Shown here in pieces: positions 1-7,938 of a stretch of DNA of 64,000 nucleotides; positions within the stretch are counted from its first letter, which is position 1, and the number at the start of each line of letters is the position of its first letter. A program made the position numbers and the translations under genes. Below the pieces are notes generated by a model. That model worked only from the letters and a program-made list of their open reading frames with translations, was not told where the DNA came from and did not search any database. Source of the stretch: CAG-791 sp000431495 (GTDB lineage: Bacteria > Bacillota > Clostridia > Lachnospirales > Lachnospiraceae); assembly GCA_052117605.1 (NCBI GenBank), contig JBQKIT010000009.1, one strand, 5' to 3'.

Positions 1-37
1 GTCGCTGGCGCCGTCCGGAGCATGTCGCTCCGATGCG

Positions 38-121
38 AAAGTGTCGTCAGAAGGACTTAACCGGCTGCAATCAAAGTGTCGTCGGCACCGCTCCCAATTC
101 GTCGCTCAACATTACCGGCTG
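38..121. repeat. Short direct repeats upstream of the integrase
   Basis: Two pairs of short direct repeats lie in the non-coding left edge. AAAGTGTCGTC occurs at 38-48 and 73-83, and ACCGGCTG at 60-67 and 114-121. They sit directly in front of the integrase gene. Repeats in this place could be arm-type integrase or excisionase binding sites; that role is inference, and the window edge hides what lies further left. Confidence 0.4.
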
Positions 122-155
122 GTAGCGGAGGATGGATTGGAAAGGAGTTGATTTT

Positions 156-1529
156 ATGGCATCCATCGTTAAGAGAAAAAAGAAGTATTCCGTAGTTTAT
201 ACATACACCGACGAGAATGGCAATAAGCGTCAAAAGTGGGAAACCTTTGACACCAATGCCGAAGCCAAGAAAAGAAAGTTGCAGGTCGAATATGAGCAGG
301 AAGCAGGAACCTTTATCCCGCCCTCTGCCAAAACCGTCAATGATCTTTTGGAGGAGTATATGTCAATCTACGGCGTGAACACCTGGGCAATGTCCACTTA
401 CGAAAGCCGTAAGAGTCTGATTTCCAATTATATTCGCCCACTTATCGGTGATATGAAGTTGGAGGATGTTACTCCGAGAATCATGGATAAGTATTACAGA
501 GATTTGCTTACTGTGAAGGCTGTGTCTACAAAGTATGTGAAAGCTCGTAACGAGTATCTGACTCCGCATACTATCAGAGAGATTCATAAGGTTCTGCGTA
601 ATGCGTTCAACCAGGCAGTAAAATGGGAATTGATGACCAGAAATCCGGTAGAACACGCCACGCTGCCAAAAGAAGAACACAAGACCAGAGACATCTGGAC
701 AGCAGAAGTTCTTCTAAAGGCATTGGAAGCCTGTGACGATGATATTCTTCGTCTGGCAATCAATCTTGCGTTCTCCTGTTCCTTGCGAATGGGAGAGCTT
801 CTGGGACTTACCTGGGACTGCGTGGACATCTCACCTGCAAGCATAGAGCTTGGTCAGGCAAGTATCTTCGTTGAGAAAGAATTGCAACGAGTAAATCGTG
901 AAGCGATGGCAGATCTTAACGGCAAAGATATTCTGTTCAAATTCCCACCCACCTTTGCAAGCACCCACACCGCACTGGTACTCAAAACACCTAAAACCAA
1001 AACCAGTGTCCGCAAGGTATTTCTCCCGAAGACTGTGGCAGAAATGCTGGTTCAACGTAAGGCTGACATCGAAGAGCTGAAAGACCTTTTCGGTGACGAG
1101 TTTACAGACTTCAATTTAGTATTCTGTTCTTCCAACGGCAAGCCGATTGAGGGTCAGGTTATCAACCGTGCTTTCAATAAGTTGATCGAGGAGAATGGAC
1201 TTCCAAAAGTAGTTTTCCATAGTCTTCGCCACTCCAGTATCACCTACAAGCTGAAGCTGAATGGCGGCGATATGAAATCCGTTCAGGGCGATTCAGGTCA
1301 CGCACAAGTCAAGATGGTAGCAGATGTTTATTCCCACATCATCGACGATGACCGCAGACTGAATGCAGAACGTCTGGAAGCAGCTTTCTATTCTGGTAGG
1401 ACTGCAACCCCTGAACCGGTACAAAAGGTGCCAGAAGTCACACAGGACGATGATACGGCACTTCTGATGAGACTCTTACAGAACCCGGAAATGAGCGCAC
1501 TCCTGAAAACGCTGGCAAAGAATCTATAA
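156..1529 (+). CDS. Tyrosine-type site-specific integrase
   Basis: Phage/ICE-type tyrosine recombinase of 457 residues that would insert and excise a mobile element. The N-terminal part is a basic arm-binding region followed by a SAM-like core-binding domain, and the C-terminal half is the catalytic domain. Visible catalytic landmarks are the Arg of SLRMGELLGL, the HSLRH box, the SGH motif and the Tyr of VYSH. The start at 156 is preferred over 132 because AAAGGAG lies 8 bases upstream of it. Past the catalytic domain there is an approximately 50-residue tail that is not typical core. A strong terminator follows. No excisionase gene is seen beside it, so the present element may be immobile or may lack part of its module. 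Confidence 0.93.
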   Translation: MASIVKRKKKYSVVYTYTDENGNKRQKWETFDTNAEAKKRKLQVEYEQEAGTFIPPSAKTVNDLLEEYMSIYGVNTWAMSTYESRKSLISNYIRPLIGDMKLEDVTPRIMDKYYRDLLTVKAVSTKYVKARNEYLTPHTIREIHKVLRNAFNQAVKWELMTRNPVEHATLPKEEHKTRDIWTAEVLLKALEACDDDILRLAINLAFSCSLRMGELLGLTWDCVDISPASIELGQASIFVEKELQRVNREAMADLNGKDILFKFPPTFASTHTALVLKTPKTKTSVRKVFLPKTVAEMLVQRKADIEELKDLFGDEFTDFNLVFCSSNGKPIEGQVINRAFNKLIEENGLPKVVFHSLRHSSITYKLKLNGGDMKSVQGDSGHAQVKMVADVYSHIIDDDRRLNAERLEAAFYSGRTATPEPVQKVPEVTQDDDTALLMRLLQNPEMSALLKTLAKNL

Positions 1530-1531
1530 CG

Positions 1532-1595
1532 AAACAAGGACAGACCCTTTTACATAGCTGATAAAGCTGTAAGAGGGTCTGTCCTTGTTTTTTTG
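1532..1595 (+). terminator. Rho-independent terminator of the integrase gene
   Basis: A long inverted repeat (left arm about 1532-1551, right arm about 1570-1590) is followed by a run of T. The loop region holds a second small hairpin (AGCTG...). It ends the integrase transcript and separates it from the small gene at 1614. Confidence 0.88.
1546..1558 (+). repeat. 13-mer repeat CCTTTTACATAGC, copy 1
   Basis: Identical to 3941-3953 and 11 of 13 bases alike at 6399-6411. This copy lies in the upstream arm and loop of the integrase terminator. All three copies are non-coding and follow the end of a gene or module. Confidence 0.45.
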
Positions 1596-1613
1596 TTTTA
1601 AGAGGTGAATTAG

Positions 1614-1919
1614 ATGAACATGGAGTTCATGGATGAATACTATGAGCGCATGAGAGCTGATGACATTGAGAAATTATCATCACAGCGTAATGACGAATAC
1701 GAAGAACGGGCTAAGGAGTATTCAGCTGCAAAGAATGCTCTTATTGAAGGGCTTGGATTAAATCATCTGTTTGACAGAAGCCACCAGCTGACACCAGAAG
1801 AAAAGCGGTTATGGAGATTATTTGACAGAGTTGAGGTTGCGGAGATTATGGCAAGAGATGCTCTCGCTAAAGGTGCTTACATGGTTGGTGCCGAAGATCG
1901 TGAACGAATGCTTCGGTAA
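1614..1919 (+). CDS. Small hypothetical protein, 101 residues
   Basis: I do not recognise a family with certainty. The protein is highly charged and probably all-helical, rich in Glu, Arg and Lys, with a start region MNMEFMDEYYERM, no Cys and no membrane segment. An AGAGGTG ribosome binding site lies 6-7 bases before the ATG. It stands alone between the integrase terminator and a long non-coding stretch. Small acidic helical proteins of this kind are common accessory genes of clostridial conjugative elements, which fits the surroundings, but its job is unknown. Confidence 0.6.
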   Translation: MNMEFMDEYYERMRADDIEKLSSQRNDEYEERAKEYSAAKNALIEGLGLNHLFDRSHQLTPEEKRLWRLFDRVEVAEIMARDALAKGAYMVGAEDRERMLR

Positions 1920-2449
1920 AAATTAGACCTGCTTCGGCAGGTCTGCATTACATACAATCATAAAGTCTGAAAAAACCTTTGAAATTCTCAATAATTCTGG
2001 TTGAAAAATTCGGTTTGAAATGATATATTAAACAGACTTAAATTGGTGTCGTGTGACACCAGCGGTCCCACACGAGAATGAACTGGATTTCCTATCATTC
2101 CGCATAACGAGCAGATACATAGTGACATTTTCTTGTATTCAAAACGTCCGCCAAAAATCGAACGGCTTGCTAATTTAGAGCCAGTTGGACGTTGTAAAAT
2201 CCCTCTGAATCAGCTATCACAGCATGGTATCAGATGGGATTGGAAATACTGAAAAAGCCTGTATTTCCAAGCATTTTTTAGTATCAGGTGTCACTTGCCG
2301 ATGTCGAATCGGGTCTACTCCTAAGCGGAAGGTCGCGCGTTCGAATCGCGTCGCGAACAGAGTGAATAAGGCGTTGGAGATAAGGCGGAAATGCTTTGTT
2401 TTCAACGTTTTTTCATGCTCTGGGCGCAAAAACAAGGAGGTACGCATTT
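1920..2449. other. Non-coding stretch with scar sequences
   Basis: About 530 bases without a convincing gene. It holds a GC-rich block that looks like the 3' half of a tRNA gene (2311-2358), an inverted repeat GGAAATAC...GTATTTCC around 2239-2268, and near its end the AAGGAGG ribosome binding site (2434-2440) of the Maff2 stub. Everything else looks like remnant mobile-element DNA. Confidence 0.5.
2311..2358 (+). other. tRNA-Arg(CCU)-like 3' half, candidate attachment site
   Basis: The sequence reads like the second half of a tRNA. CTCCTAA would be an anticodon loop with anticodon CCU, and GCGCG-TTCGAAT-CGCGT forms a T arm with a 7-base loop. No D arm or matching 5' acceptor strand is visible upstream, and the anticodon stem pairs poorly, so it is not a working tRNA gene. 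Integrases often use tRNA 3' ends as att sites, so this may mark an old or present junction; that is inference. Confidence 0.45.
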
Positions 2450-2659
2450 ATGACATTTTTCAACAGCGCAGTCACCGTACTGCAGACCCTCGTAGTAGCT
2501 CTCGGTGCCGGTCGCGGCATCTGGGGAGCCATCAACCTGCTGGAGGGCTTTTCGGGTAAACGACGGTATTCTGAAGCAGAGAAGAACGGAATCGGACATA
2601 ATCCGAAAAATAAGCAAAAACAAATAGGAGTTGCGGTTTATAATCGCAACTCCTATTGA
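2450..2659 (+). pseudogene. Truncated Maff2-family mobile-element protein
   Basis: The first 36 or so residues (MTFFNSAVTVLQTL..., then a Gly-rich hydrophobic stretch and INLLEGF) match the start of the small Maff2 membrane proteins of clostridial conjugative elements. After FSG the homology stops and the frame runs into unrelated Lys/Asn-rich residues whose codons form the terminator hairpin at 2623-2657. The Maff2 core repeat (Gly-rich second membrane segment) is missing. Start chosen at 2450 for the AAGGAGG at 2434-2440. This marks the site of a large deletion in a former transfer region. Confidence 0.75.
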
Positions 2660-2665
2660 TTTTTC
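2623..2665 (+). terminator. Perfect 13-bp hairpin plus T-run
   Basis: AATAGGAGTTGCG (2623-2635) pairs perfectly with 2645-2657 around a 9-base loop, followed by GATTTTT. It would stop transcripts coming from the left and lies just upstream of the ATPase gene at 2706. Confidence 0.8.
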
Positions 2666-2705
2666 GATGCGTCTGCGGCAGTATGGAATCATGGAGGTGG
2701 TTCCT

Positions 2706-3917
2706 ATGATAAACAGACCGCTCTACGTTGATAAGATTATGGCATACACCGACACACCTTTTGTAAAAGTGTTGACGGGTGTTCGCCGTTGCGGAAAATC
2801 TACAGTTCTTAAAATGATCATGGAGAAGCTGCAACAGGAGCATGGCATTCCGTCTGAGCGGATTGTCAGTATGCGCTTTGATTCCATGGATTACGAGGAT
2901 ATGACAGCGAAGGATATGTTCAAGGCTGTCAAAGAAAAGCTAAATCCAACTGGGAGAACGTATCTCTTTCTGGATGAGGTTCAGGAAATTGAAGGATGGG
3001 AGAAAGTAGTAAATTCCCTGGCAACAGATTATGATGTTGACCTTTATGTGACAGGCTCCAATTCCAGAATGATGTCATCGGAAATAGCGACTTACCTGAC
3101 CGGACGATATGTTTCCTTCCGTATCTATACGCTTTCTTTTCAGGAATATCTGGAATTCAAAAAGCAGTATACACAGGTAAAGGATATCCATGCTGAACTG
3201 GCAGATTATATCCGCTTGGGAGGCTTCCCTGCAACACATCTGCGAGAGTATTCACAGGATGAGGTTTATACGATTGTCCGGGATATTTATAATTCCACGA
3301 TTTTCTCGGATATCGTAAAGAGAAACCAGATTCGCAAGATTGACCAGCTGGAACGGGTGGTTTGGTACACATTTGCGAATGTGGGAAATTCATTCTCGGC
3401 AAAATCAATTTCTGATTATCTGAAATCAGAGCATTGTTCTATCGACAATGAAACGGTGTACAGCTATCTGGAAAAGTTGGAGAAAGCATATCTCCTTCAT
3501 CGTTGTTCTCGATATGATCTGCGCGGAAAGGAAATTCTGAAAACGCAGGAGAAGTTTTATCTTGCCGATACTGCTTTGCGTTACAGCGTTCTGGGCTACA
3601 CACCGGACAGCGTCGCGTCCAGTCTGGAAAATGTGGTGTATCTGGAACTTTGCAGACGAGGATATACCGTGACGATCGGGAAAACGCCGGATGGTGAGGT
3701 CGATTTTGTGGCGCAGAAGCAGAATGACCGGTTGTATGTGCAGGTCACACAGGAGATTAAATCCGAAAAAACAGAAAAGCGCGAATATGAACGACTGCTG
3801 GAAATCCGGGATAACTATCCGAAGTACGTTTTGAGAACCGATGAATTTGCCGGAGGTAATTACCAGGGAATCAAAAGTATGCACATTGCAGATTTTCTAT
3901 TGAGCACTGAATATTAA
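2706..3917 (+). CDS. AAA ATPase with DUF4143 domain
   Basis: ATP-binding protein of 403 residues, the usual length of this common family. The N-terminal AAA_14 domain (about 17-145) has Walker A GVRRCGKST and a Walker B region YLFLDEVQE. The C-terminal DUF4143 part (about 195-360) ends in a PD-(D/E)XK-like stretch with GEVDFVAQK. The biological role of these proteins is not settled; they occur widely as single accessory genes in gut anaerobes. Start chosen at 2706 because GGAGGTGG precedes it; longer readings begin inside the terminator hairpin. It stands alone between that terminator and the convergent Crp/Fnr gene. Confidence 0.88.
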   Translation: MINRPLYVDKIMAYTDTPFVKVLTGVRRCGKSTVLKMIMEKLQQEHGIPSERIVSMRFDSMDYEDMTAKDMFKAVKEKLNPTGRTYLFLDEVQEIEGWEKVVNSLATDYDVDLYVTGSNSRMMSSEIATYLTGRYVSFRIYTLSFQEYLEFKKQYTQVKDIHAELADYIRLGGFPATHLREYSQDEVYTIVRDIYNSTIFSDIVKRNQIRKIDQLERVVWYTFANVGNSFSAKSISDYLKSEHCSIDNETVYSYLEKLEKAYLLHRCSRYDLRGKEILKTQEKFYLADTALRYSVLGYTPDSVASSLENVVYLELCRRGYTVTIGKTPDGEVDFVAQKQNDRLYVQVTQEIKSEKTEKREYERLLEIRDNYPKYVLRTDEFAGGNYQGIKSMHIADFLLSTEY

Positions 3918-3940
3918 CGATGAGGGCGGCGGTGAGCCTC

Positions 3941-3953
3941 CCTTTTACATAGC
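3941..3953 (+). repeat. 13-mer repeat CCTTTTACATAGC, copy 2
   Basis: Exact copy of 1546-1558, placed between the stop of the ATPase gene and the convergent Crp/Fnr gene. Confidence 0.45.
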
Positions 3954-3961
3954 ATTATAAA

Positions 3962-4636
3962 TCAATCGCTTAGAACTGACTGCAGTTCATCCGGATTCAG
4001 GACTTCAATGATCTTGCCCGTGTACCGAATGATTCCATCCTTTTCCAGCTTTTTCATTTCCCTGTGAAGAGACGGCCTGGATACATTCATGATCATTGCC
4101 CATCTGGACATGGAATCCGGGATTTTTACAGCAGTTTTTCCCGTTTGCCTGATCTGCATCAGCAACCAGAACGCAGCTTTCTGGGCGATTCCGCTGTAGG
4201 ACAAAAGCTCCAGCCTCTGTTGCAGCATATAGGTTGCGGAAGCGATCTCTGTCGTAAAGTTCTGCAGGATCCGTACATCCTTTTGCATCAGAGAAAGAAG
4301 ATCTTCCTTCTGAAACACCATCAGAGTTGTCGACTCCAGAGCGACAATATCACAGGGATAGTGCTGGATTTTTGAGAAGACGGCGGCTGGCCCGATTAAT
4401 TCACCCGGGATACGGACGGAGACATTCACCTGGCTTCCGTTCGGGAAGGATTTCTGAGCTTCCACACGCCCTTCCAGGATAATACCAATCTTAAGTGCAG
4501 GATCCATCAGATGAAAGATCGTTTCTTCTTTATCGTAACACTGAATGTGATGGGGCGTCTCTTCCAGATATGCCCGGAGATCTTTTGCCGTCACGCCCCG
4601 AAACAGTGTGCTGTTTTCCAGTACAGTATAGTCCAT
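3962..4636 (-). CDS. Crp/Fnr-family transcriptional regulator
   Basis: 224-residue regulator: a cyclic-nucleotide-binding-like beta-roll (about 1-115), a long dimer helix (about 120-145) and a C-terminal winged helix (SMSRWAMIMNVSRPSLHREMKKLEKDGII is the helix-turn-helix region, about 170-198). No Fnr-type N-terminal Cys cluster is seen. The start at 4636 has GGGAGGTT upstream. It is divergent from the ferredoxin-like gene at 4767, and a 6-4-6 dyad (4693-4708) lies in the shared promoter region. By neighbours it could be an HcpR-like regulator of nitrosative stress or redox genes; that is inference. Confidence 0.88.
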   Translation of the reverse strand: MDYTVLENSTLFRGVTAKDLRAYLEETPHHIQCYDKEETIFHLMDPALKIGIILEGRVEAQKSFPNGSQVNVSVRIPGELIGPAAVFSKIQHYPCDIVALESTTLMVFQKEDLLSLMQKDVRILQNFTTEIASATYMLQQRLELLSYSGIAQKAAFWLLMQIRQTGKTAVKIPDSMSRWAMIMNVSRPSLHREMKKLEKDGIIRYTGKIIEVLNPDELQSVLSD

Positions 4637-4692
4637 TGCGAACCTCCCATTAAGGATCTTTAGCTCCATTGTACACCAAAAAGACCTGGTTA

Positions 4693-4708
4693 TGTATCTT
4701 GGGATACA
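4693..4708. promoter_or_regulatory. Candidate Crp/Fnr operator dyad
   Basis: TGTATC-TTGG-GATACA is a perfect 6-bp inverted repeat with a 4-base spacer, in the divergent promoter region of the Crp/Fnr gene and the ferredoxin-like gene. The spacing is that of Crp/Fnr family sites. That this regulator binds it is inference. Confidence 0.55.
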
Positions 4709-4766
4709 GAATTCTTTAAAACCTTTGTGCATACTGATGCCAGAACAAGAAAGAGAGGATTCCAAA

Positions 4767-5483
4767 ATGATTCGCAAAATCATCCATATAGACGAAGAAA
4801 AATGCAATGGCTGCGGGCTGTGTGCTGAGGCCTGCCACGAAGGAGCTATCGACATCGTAAACGGTAAGGCGAAGCTCGTGCGGGAGAACTTCTGTGATGG
4901 CTTCGGGGACTGCCTGCCGGGATGTCCGACCGGCGCGATCACTTTCGAAGAGCGTGAGGCTCCGGAATACGATGAATCAGCAGTAAAAGCAGCGAAGGAG
5001 AGAAAGACGATGAACGAAATGAATCACGAACACCACGAGGGCGGCTGCCCTGGGTCGAAGATGATGCAGTTTGCACAGAATGAAGTGGAAAATACTCCAG
5101 TTAATACCGGGAAGCCGGTATCCCGTCTGGCACAGTGGCCCTGTCAGATCAAACTGGTGCCAACACAGGCACCCTTCTTTGACGGAGCGAAGCTGCTGAT
5201 CGCGGCGGACTGTACAGCTTACGCTTATGCAAACATGCATGAGGAGTTTATGCGCGGCAAAGTGACGATCATCGGATGCCCCAAGCTGGATGCAGTGGAC
5301 TATTCCGATAAGCTGACGGAGATCATCCGGAATAACGATATCAAGAGCGTGACGATTGTTCGTATGGAAGTGCCCTGCTGCGGCGGTCTTCAGAGAGCGG
5401 CAGAAAACGCACTTAAGACAAGCGGTAAATTCATTCCGTGGCAGGTCGTTACGATCTCCCGGGACGGCAAGATCTTAGACTAA
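4767..5483 (+). CDS. 4Fe-4S ferredoxin-like protein
   Basis: 238 residues. The N-terminus (about 10-65) has two cluster motifs: CNGCGLCAEAC followed by HEGAI, and CDGFGDCLPGCP followed by TGAI; the second motif is wider than usual. After a His-rich linker (NHEHHEGGCPG) comes a larger domain with further Cys at the IIGCP and PCCGG motifs. Such proteins occur beside Crp/Fnr regulators and hybrid-cluster protein genes in anaerobes and probably handle electrons in redox or nitrosative stress. Start at 4767 follows AGAGAGGA; upstream in-frame ATGs lie in the promoter region. The next gene begins 13 bases after the stop, so they are likely co-transcribed. Confidence 0.85.
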   Translation: MIRKIIHIDEEKCNGCGLCAEACHEGAIDIVNGKAKLVRENFCDGFGDCLPGCPTGAITFEEREAPEYDESAVKAAKERKTMNEMNHEHHEGGCPGSKMMQFAQNEVENTPVNTGKPVSRLAQWPCQIKLVPTQAPFFDGAKLLIAADCTAYAYANMHEEFMRGKVTIIGCPKLDAVDYSDKLTEIIRNNDIKSVTIVRMEVPCCGGLQRAAENALKTSGKFIPWQVVTISRDGKILD

Positions 5484-5496
5484 GGAGAAGAACATC

Positions 5497-6180
5497 ATGA
5501 GCTATACAGAATGGAAAGATAAAACGGCTGCGGTTAAGACAATTGATGTAAGAGGCATTCAGGGCAATTTCTTTCAGGGGATCAAGAAGCAGGCGATGCA
5601 GCTTCTTGCAGGAAACGGACTGGAGATCATCCAGAATTTCGATCCTATCCCCTTGTATGAAGTGATGGAAGGCCTTGGCTATGAGCATTTTACCGAGCAG
5701 AAAGGAACTGCAGAGTTCCACGCTTACTTCTATCGCACGGAAGTGAAGCAGGAGGAAAAGGATATTCCGATGCGTCCGGCGGCGCTGACCAACATGCCTC
5801 TGATCGATGAGAAACTAGGAAATATCGCTGTGAACTTCTGGGATCTGACATGGAATGACGAAAACAGATATTTGCCCTATGAGACCCGGCTTCTTCTCTC
5901 CCTGACTAATGCTGTCGGTGCCGGCCGGATGCGTCAGGCGACAAGAGAACTTGTGAAGGCATATATCCATGGCCTGGACAGCGCAGCGCTGGACGATGTA
6001 TTCGAGTTGTTGGCCTGGAACCAGGGTATCGGTTATTTCAGTTCTGAGATTGGTCCGTCCACACTGTTTGCCGCATACAAGACCATCAAGAACATGGAAA
6101 AGCAGGGCAAGGAACGCGGTGAGATTTGCGAAATGCTCAAGGAGAAGTTCGGTGAAAAGAACCCGGATGTAAAAGTATGA
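5497..6180 (+). CDS. DUF2249 domain protein with C-terminal helical domain
   Basis: 227 residues. Residues about 14-85 match the DUF2249 pattern (DVRG..., then a Gly-rich turn and DPIPLYEVM), a small TusA-like fold often linked to nitrate/nitrite or NO handling. The C-terminal part (about 120-215) looks like the all-helical AhpD/carboxymuconolactone decarboxylase type (ETRLLLSLTNAVGAGRM), but without a clear CxxC pair. Ribosome binding site AAGGAGAAG. It follows the ferredoxin-like gene by 13 bases, and together with the Crp/Fnr gene they form a small redox-response module. The exact reaction is unknown. Confidence 0.75.
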   Translation: MSYTEWKDKTAAVKTIDVRGIQGNFFQGIKKQAMQLLAGNGLEIIQNFDPIPLYEVMEGLGYEHFTEQKGTAEFHAYFYRTEVKQEEKDIPMRPAALTNMPLIDEKLGNIAVNFWDLTWNDENRYLPYETRLLLSLTNAVGAGRMRQATRELVKAYIHGLDSAALDDVFELLAWNQGIGYFSSEIGPSTLFAAYKTIKNMEKQGKERGEICEMLKEKFGEKNPDVKV

Positions 6181-6187
6181 GGTAAAA

Positions 6188-6376
6188 ATGATGAAACACG
6201 AATGCAAAGTCACGGTAATAGATAAAAAGTGCTTTGCTGATTTTCAGGAGCAGTAACTGGCAGATAAGAAATCCGGCCCTTGCCCTTTCTTCAATATTCC
6301 AGAAACCCCTGAAGAGGAAGAATGGCTGGCAAAGCAGAACTTCCATAACAGTGCCGAGGAAGCCTATACCGGCTAA
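6188..6376 (+). pseudogene. TIGR04076-like small protein broken by a TAA stop
   Basis: The frame starts MMKHECKVTVIDKKCF and runs to TAA at 6254-6256, then continues in the same frame as LADKKSGPCPFF, which is the expected continuation of the small TIGR04076-type proteins (the family has Tyr at the stop position). After FFN the sequence no longer resembles the family (a Glu-rich stretch ending SAEEAYTG) and stops at 6374. So both a nonsense change and a 3' replacement are visible. It lies 7 bases after the DUF2249 gene and may once have been the third gene of that operon. Confidence 0.55.
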
Positions 6377-6398
6377 CCAGTGAAATAGAGACCGGCAT

Positions 6399-6411
6399 CT
6401 CTTTACATAGC
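6399..6411 (+). repeat. 13-mer repeat, diverged copy 3
   Basis: CTCTTTACATAGC matches copies 1 and 2 at 11 of 13 positions. It lies between the broken TIGR04076-like gene and the topoisomerase remnant. Confidence 0.35.
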
Positions 6412-6475
6412 GCATTCGGATCACCCCCGGATACGCTATTCTTTTGCCCATTTTCAAAAGAAGGAGGATGCACGA

Positions 6476-7047
6476 ATGAAACTTGTTATTGCCGAGAAGC
6501 CTTCGGTTGCCCAGTCCCTGGCCCGCGTCATCGGAGCCACGATGAGCGCTTTGCCAAATGGCGGCTGGAGGACCTGCCGATCCTGCCGGAACGGTTTCTG
6601 TACGAGGTTTCCACAGGGACCAGCAAACAGTACCAGATCCTGAAAGGCCTGATGGAACGGCCGGATGTTGAAAGCCTTGTCTGTGCGACTGATGCCGGAC
6701 GAGAAGGCGAGCTGATCTTTCGCCTGGTCTACAACCAGTGCCGATGTAAGAAACCCTTTGAACGGCTGTGGATCTCTTCCATGGAGGACACGGCCATCCG
6801 GGAAGGCTTCGAGAAGCTGAAACCGGGAAATGCATATGACGCCTTGTATGAGGCAGCCCTTTGCCGGGAGCGTGCCGACTGGATCGTCGGAATGAACGCT
6901 ACCCGGCTTTTTTCATGCCTGTACGGACAAACCCTGGCGGTGGGCCGTGTCATGACGCCGACACTTGCCATGGTTGTGATGCGGGATGCCCAGATCGCGG
7001 CATTTAAGCCGGAGTCTTTCTGGACCGTACAGATCACGGTCGGCGGG
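6476..7047 (+). pseudogene. DNA topoisomerase III (topB) remnant of a conjugative element
   Basis: The gene starts normally (AAGGAGG, then MKLVIAEKPSVAQSLARVIGA, the TOPRIM start of element-borne topoisomerase III). At 6538-6541 an internal deletion removes about 30 codons and shifts the frame; the reading continues one base out of step as DERFAKWRLEDL, then TDAGREGELIFR and ERADWIVGMNATR, all clear type IA topoisomerase motifs. Homology ends at about 7047 (FWTVQITVGG), before the active-site Tyr region has been completed. A large deletion then joins it to a relaxase tail. Not functional. Confidence 0.85.
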
Positions 7048-7049
7048 AT

Positions 7050-7515
7050 CACAGCATCGACAGTCTGGATCAGCTGCAAGCGCTGGCTTCCGAGAAATCC
7101 GCAAAGCGGGATGAACTGCTTGCTTCGATTCAGGCATCCGAGAGAGCGCCTGGCCGAGATCGCCACGCTGAAAAAGCATATCATCAACTACTCCAAAACC
7201 CGCAGCACCTATGAAGCCTACAGGAAGGCCGGATACAGCAGAAAGTTCTTCGAAGCTTATCGTGAAGAGATCACTCTCCATAAAGCGGCGAAGCAGGCTT
7301 TTGACGAACTGGGTGTCCGGAAGATCCCGAAGGTAAAGGAACTGTCGGCGGAATATGCAGAACTCCTTTCCGGAAAGAAAGCAGTCTATGCCGAGTACAG
7401 GAAAGTCAAGGAGGAAGCTCAGGAGCTGCTGAATGCAGAGCGAAATGTGAGCTCGCTGTATGAAGCGGAAAAGAAGGATGAGCCGGAGCTCCGAAAGGAA
7501 GAAAAGCTGCATTGA
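7050..7515 (+). pseudogene. C-terminal fragment of a mobilization relaxase
   Basis: Residues ATLKKHIINYSKTRSTYEAYRKAGYS and the following coiled-coil-like tail to 7515 match the C-terminal region of MobA/MobL-type relaxases of clostridial elements (I quote separate parts: ATLKKHIINYSKTR and EAYRKAGYS). Upstream, 7050-7140, the same protein continues in another frame (LDQLQALASEKSAKRDELL), so a single-base frameshift lies near 7140-7150. The nuclease domain is missing. The piece is fused by deletion to the topoisomerase III remnant. Confidence 0.75.
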
Positions 7516-7591
7516 CCATAGATAGTAGGTTGAAGAAGACCAGCATCAGACACTGATCTTCTTCGTTACATTTCTCATTTCACATCTTCAG

Positions 7592-7852
7592 TTATCTGCT
7601 GTTTTCTTGGAGAGACTTCTCCAGAATCCATCTCTGATTGGGAGTCAGAGACCGGATGAGATCGCTGGCCTTTTGAACAGGCTCAGGAATGGGATCGGGG
7701 TCGCGGGGGATAATCGTCAGTTTTCCTTTTTCACAAATCACTTCGATGGGCATGTCTTCGGAAAAACCGTATTCCTCCAACCAGTTGCCTCTTAGCATGA
7801 TTGTCGGCCGACCGCTGATGGTGTATCTCTTCAGTTTTCTGTGTTCCTGCAC
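7592..7852 (-). CDS. SymE/AbrB-like small protein
   Basis: About 86 residues. The core GRPTIMLRGNWLEEYGF followed by IEVICEKGKLTIIP matches the SpoVT/AbrB-type swapped beta fold used by SymE-type toxins and MazE-like antitoxins. The C-terminal 35 residues are helical. A GTG at 7864 would have GGGAGG directly against it; the GTG four codons later (7852) has that ribosome binding site at about 11 bases and is preferred. No partner toxin or antitoxin gene is seen next to it. Whether it is a toxin, an antitoxin or a small regulator cannot be told from sequence. Confidence 0.6.
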   Translation of the reverse strand: MQEHRKLKRYTISGRPTIMLRGNWLEEYGFSEDMPIEVICEKGKLTIIPRDPDPIPEPVQKASDLIRSLTPNQRWILEKSLQENSR

Positions 7853-7938
7853 TTCTTGTTTCACCTCCCTTCTGTATGGTGGTAAGGCAAATTATACCAA
7901 TCTTCCACGGTTCTTCTAAATGAGAACTTTATGAAAAA

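Noticed and set aside
2311..2358. An intact tRNA-Arg gene
   Set aside because: No D arm or matching 5' acceptor strand is found, and the anticodon stem pairs badly; kept only as a tRNA-like remnant.
6254..6256. TAA read as an amino acid in the TIGR04076-like gene
   Set aside because: No stop recoding of TAA is expected in this organism type, and the 3' part of the gene is also replaced.
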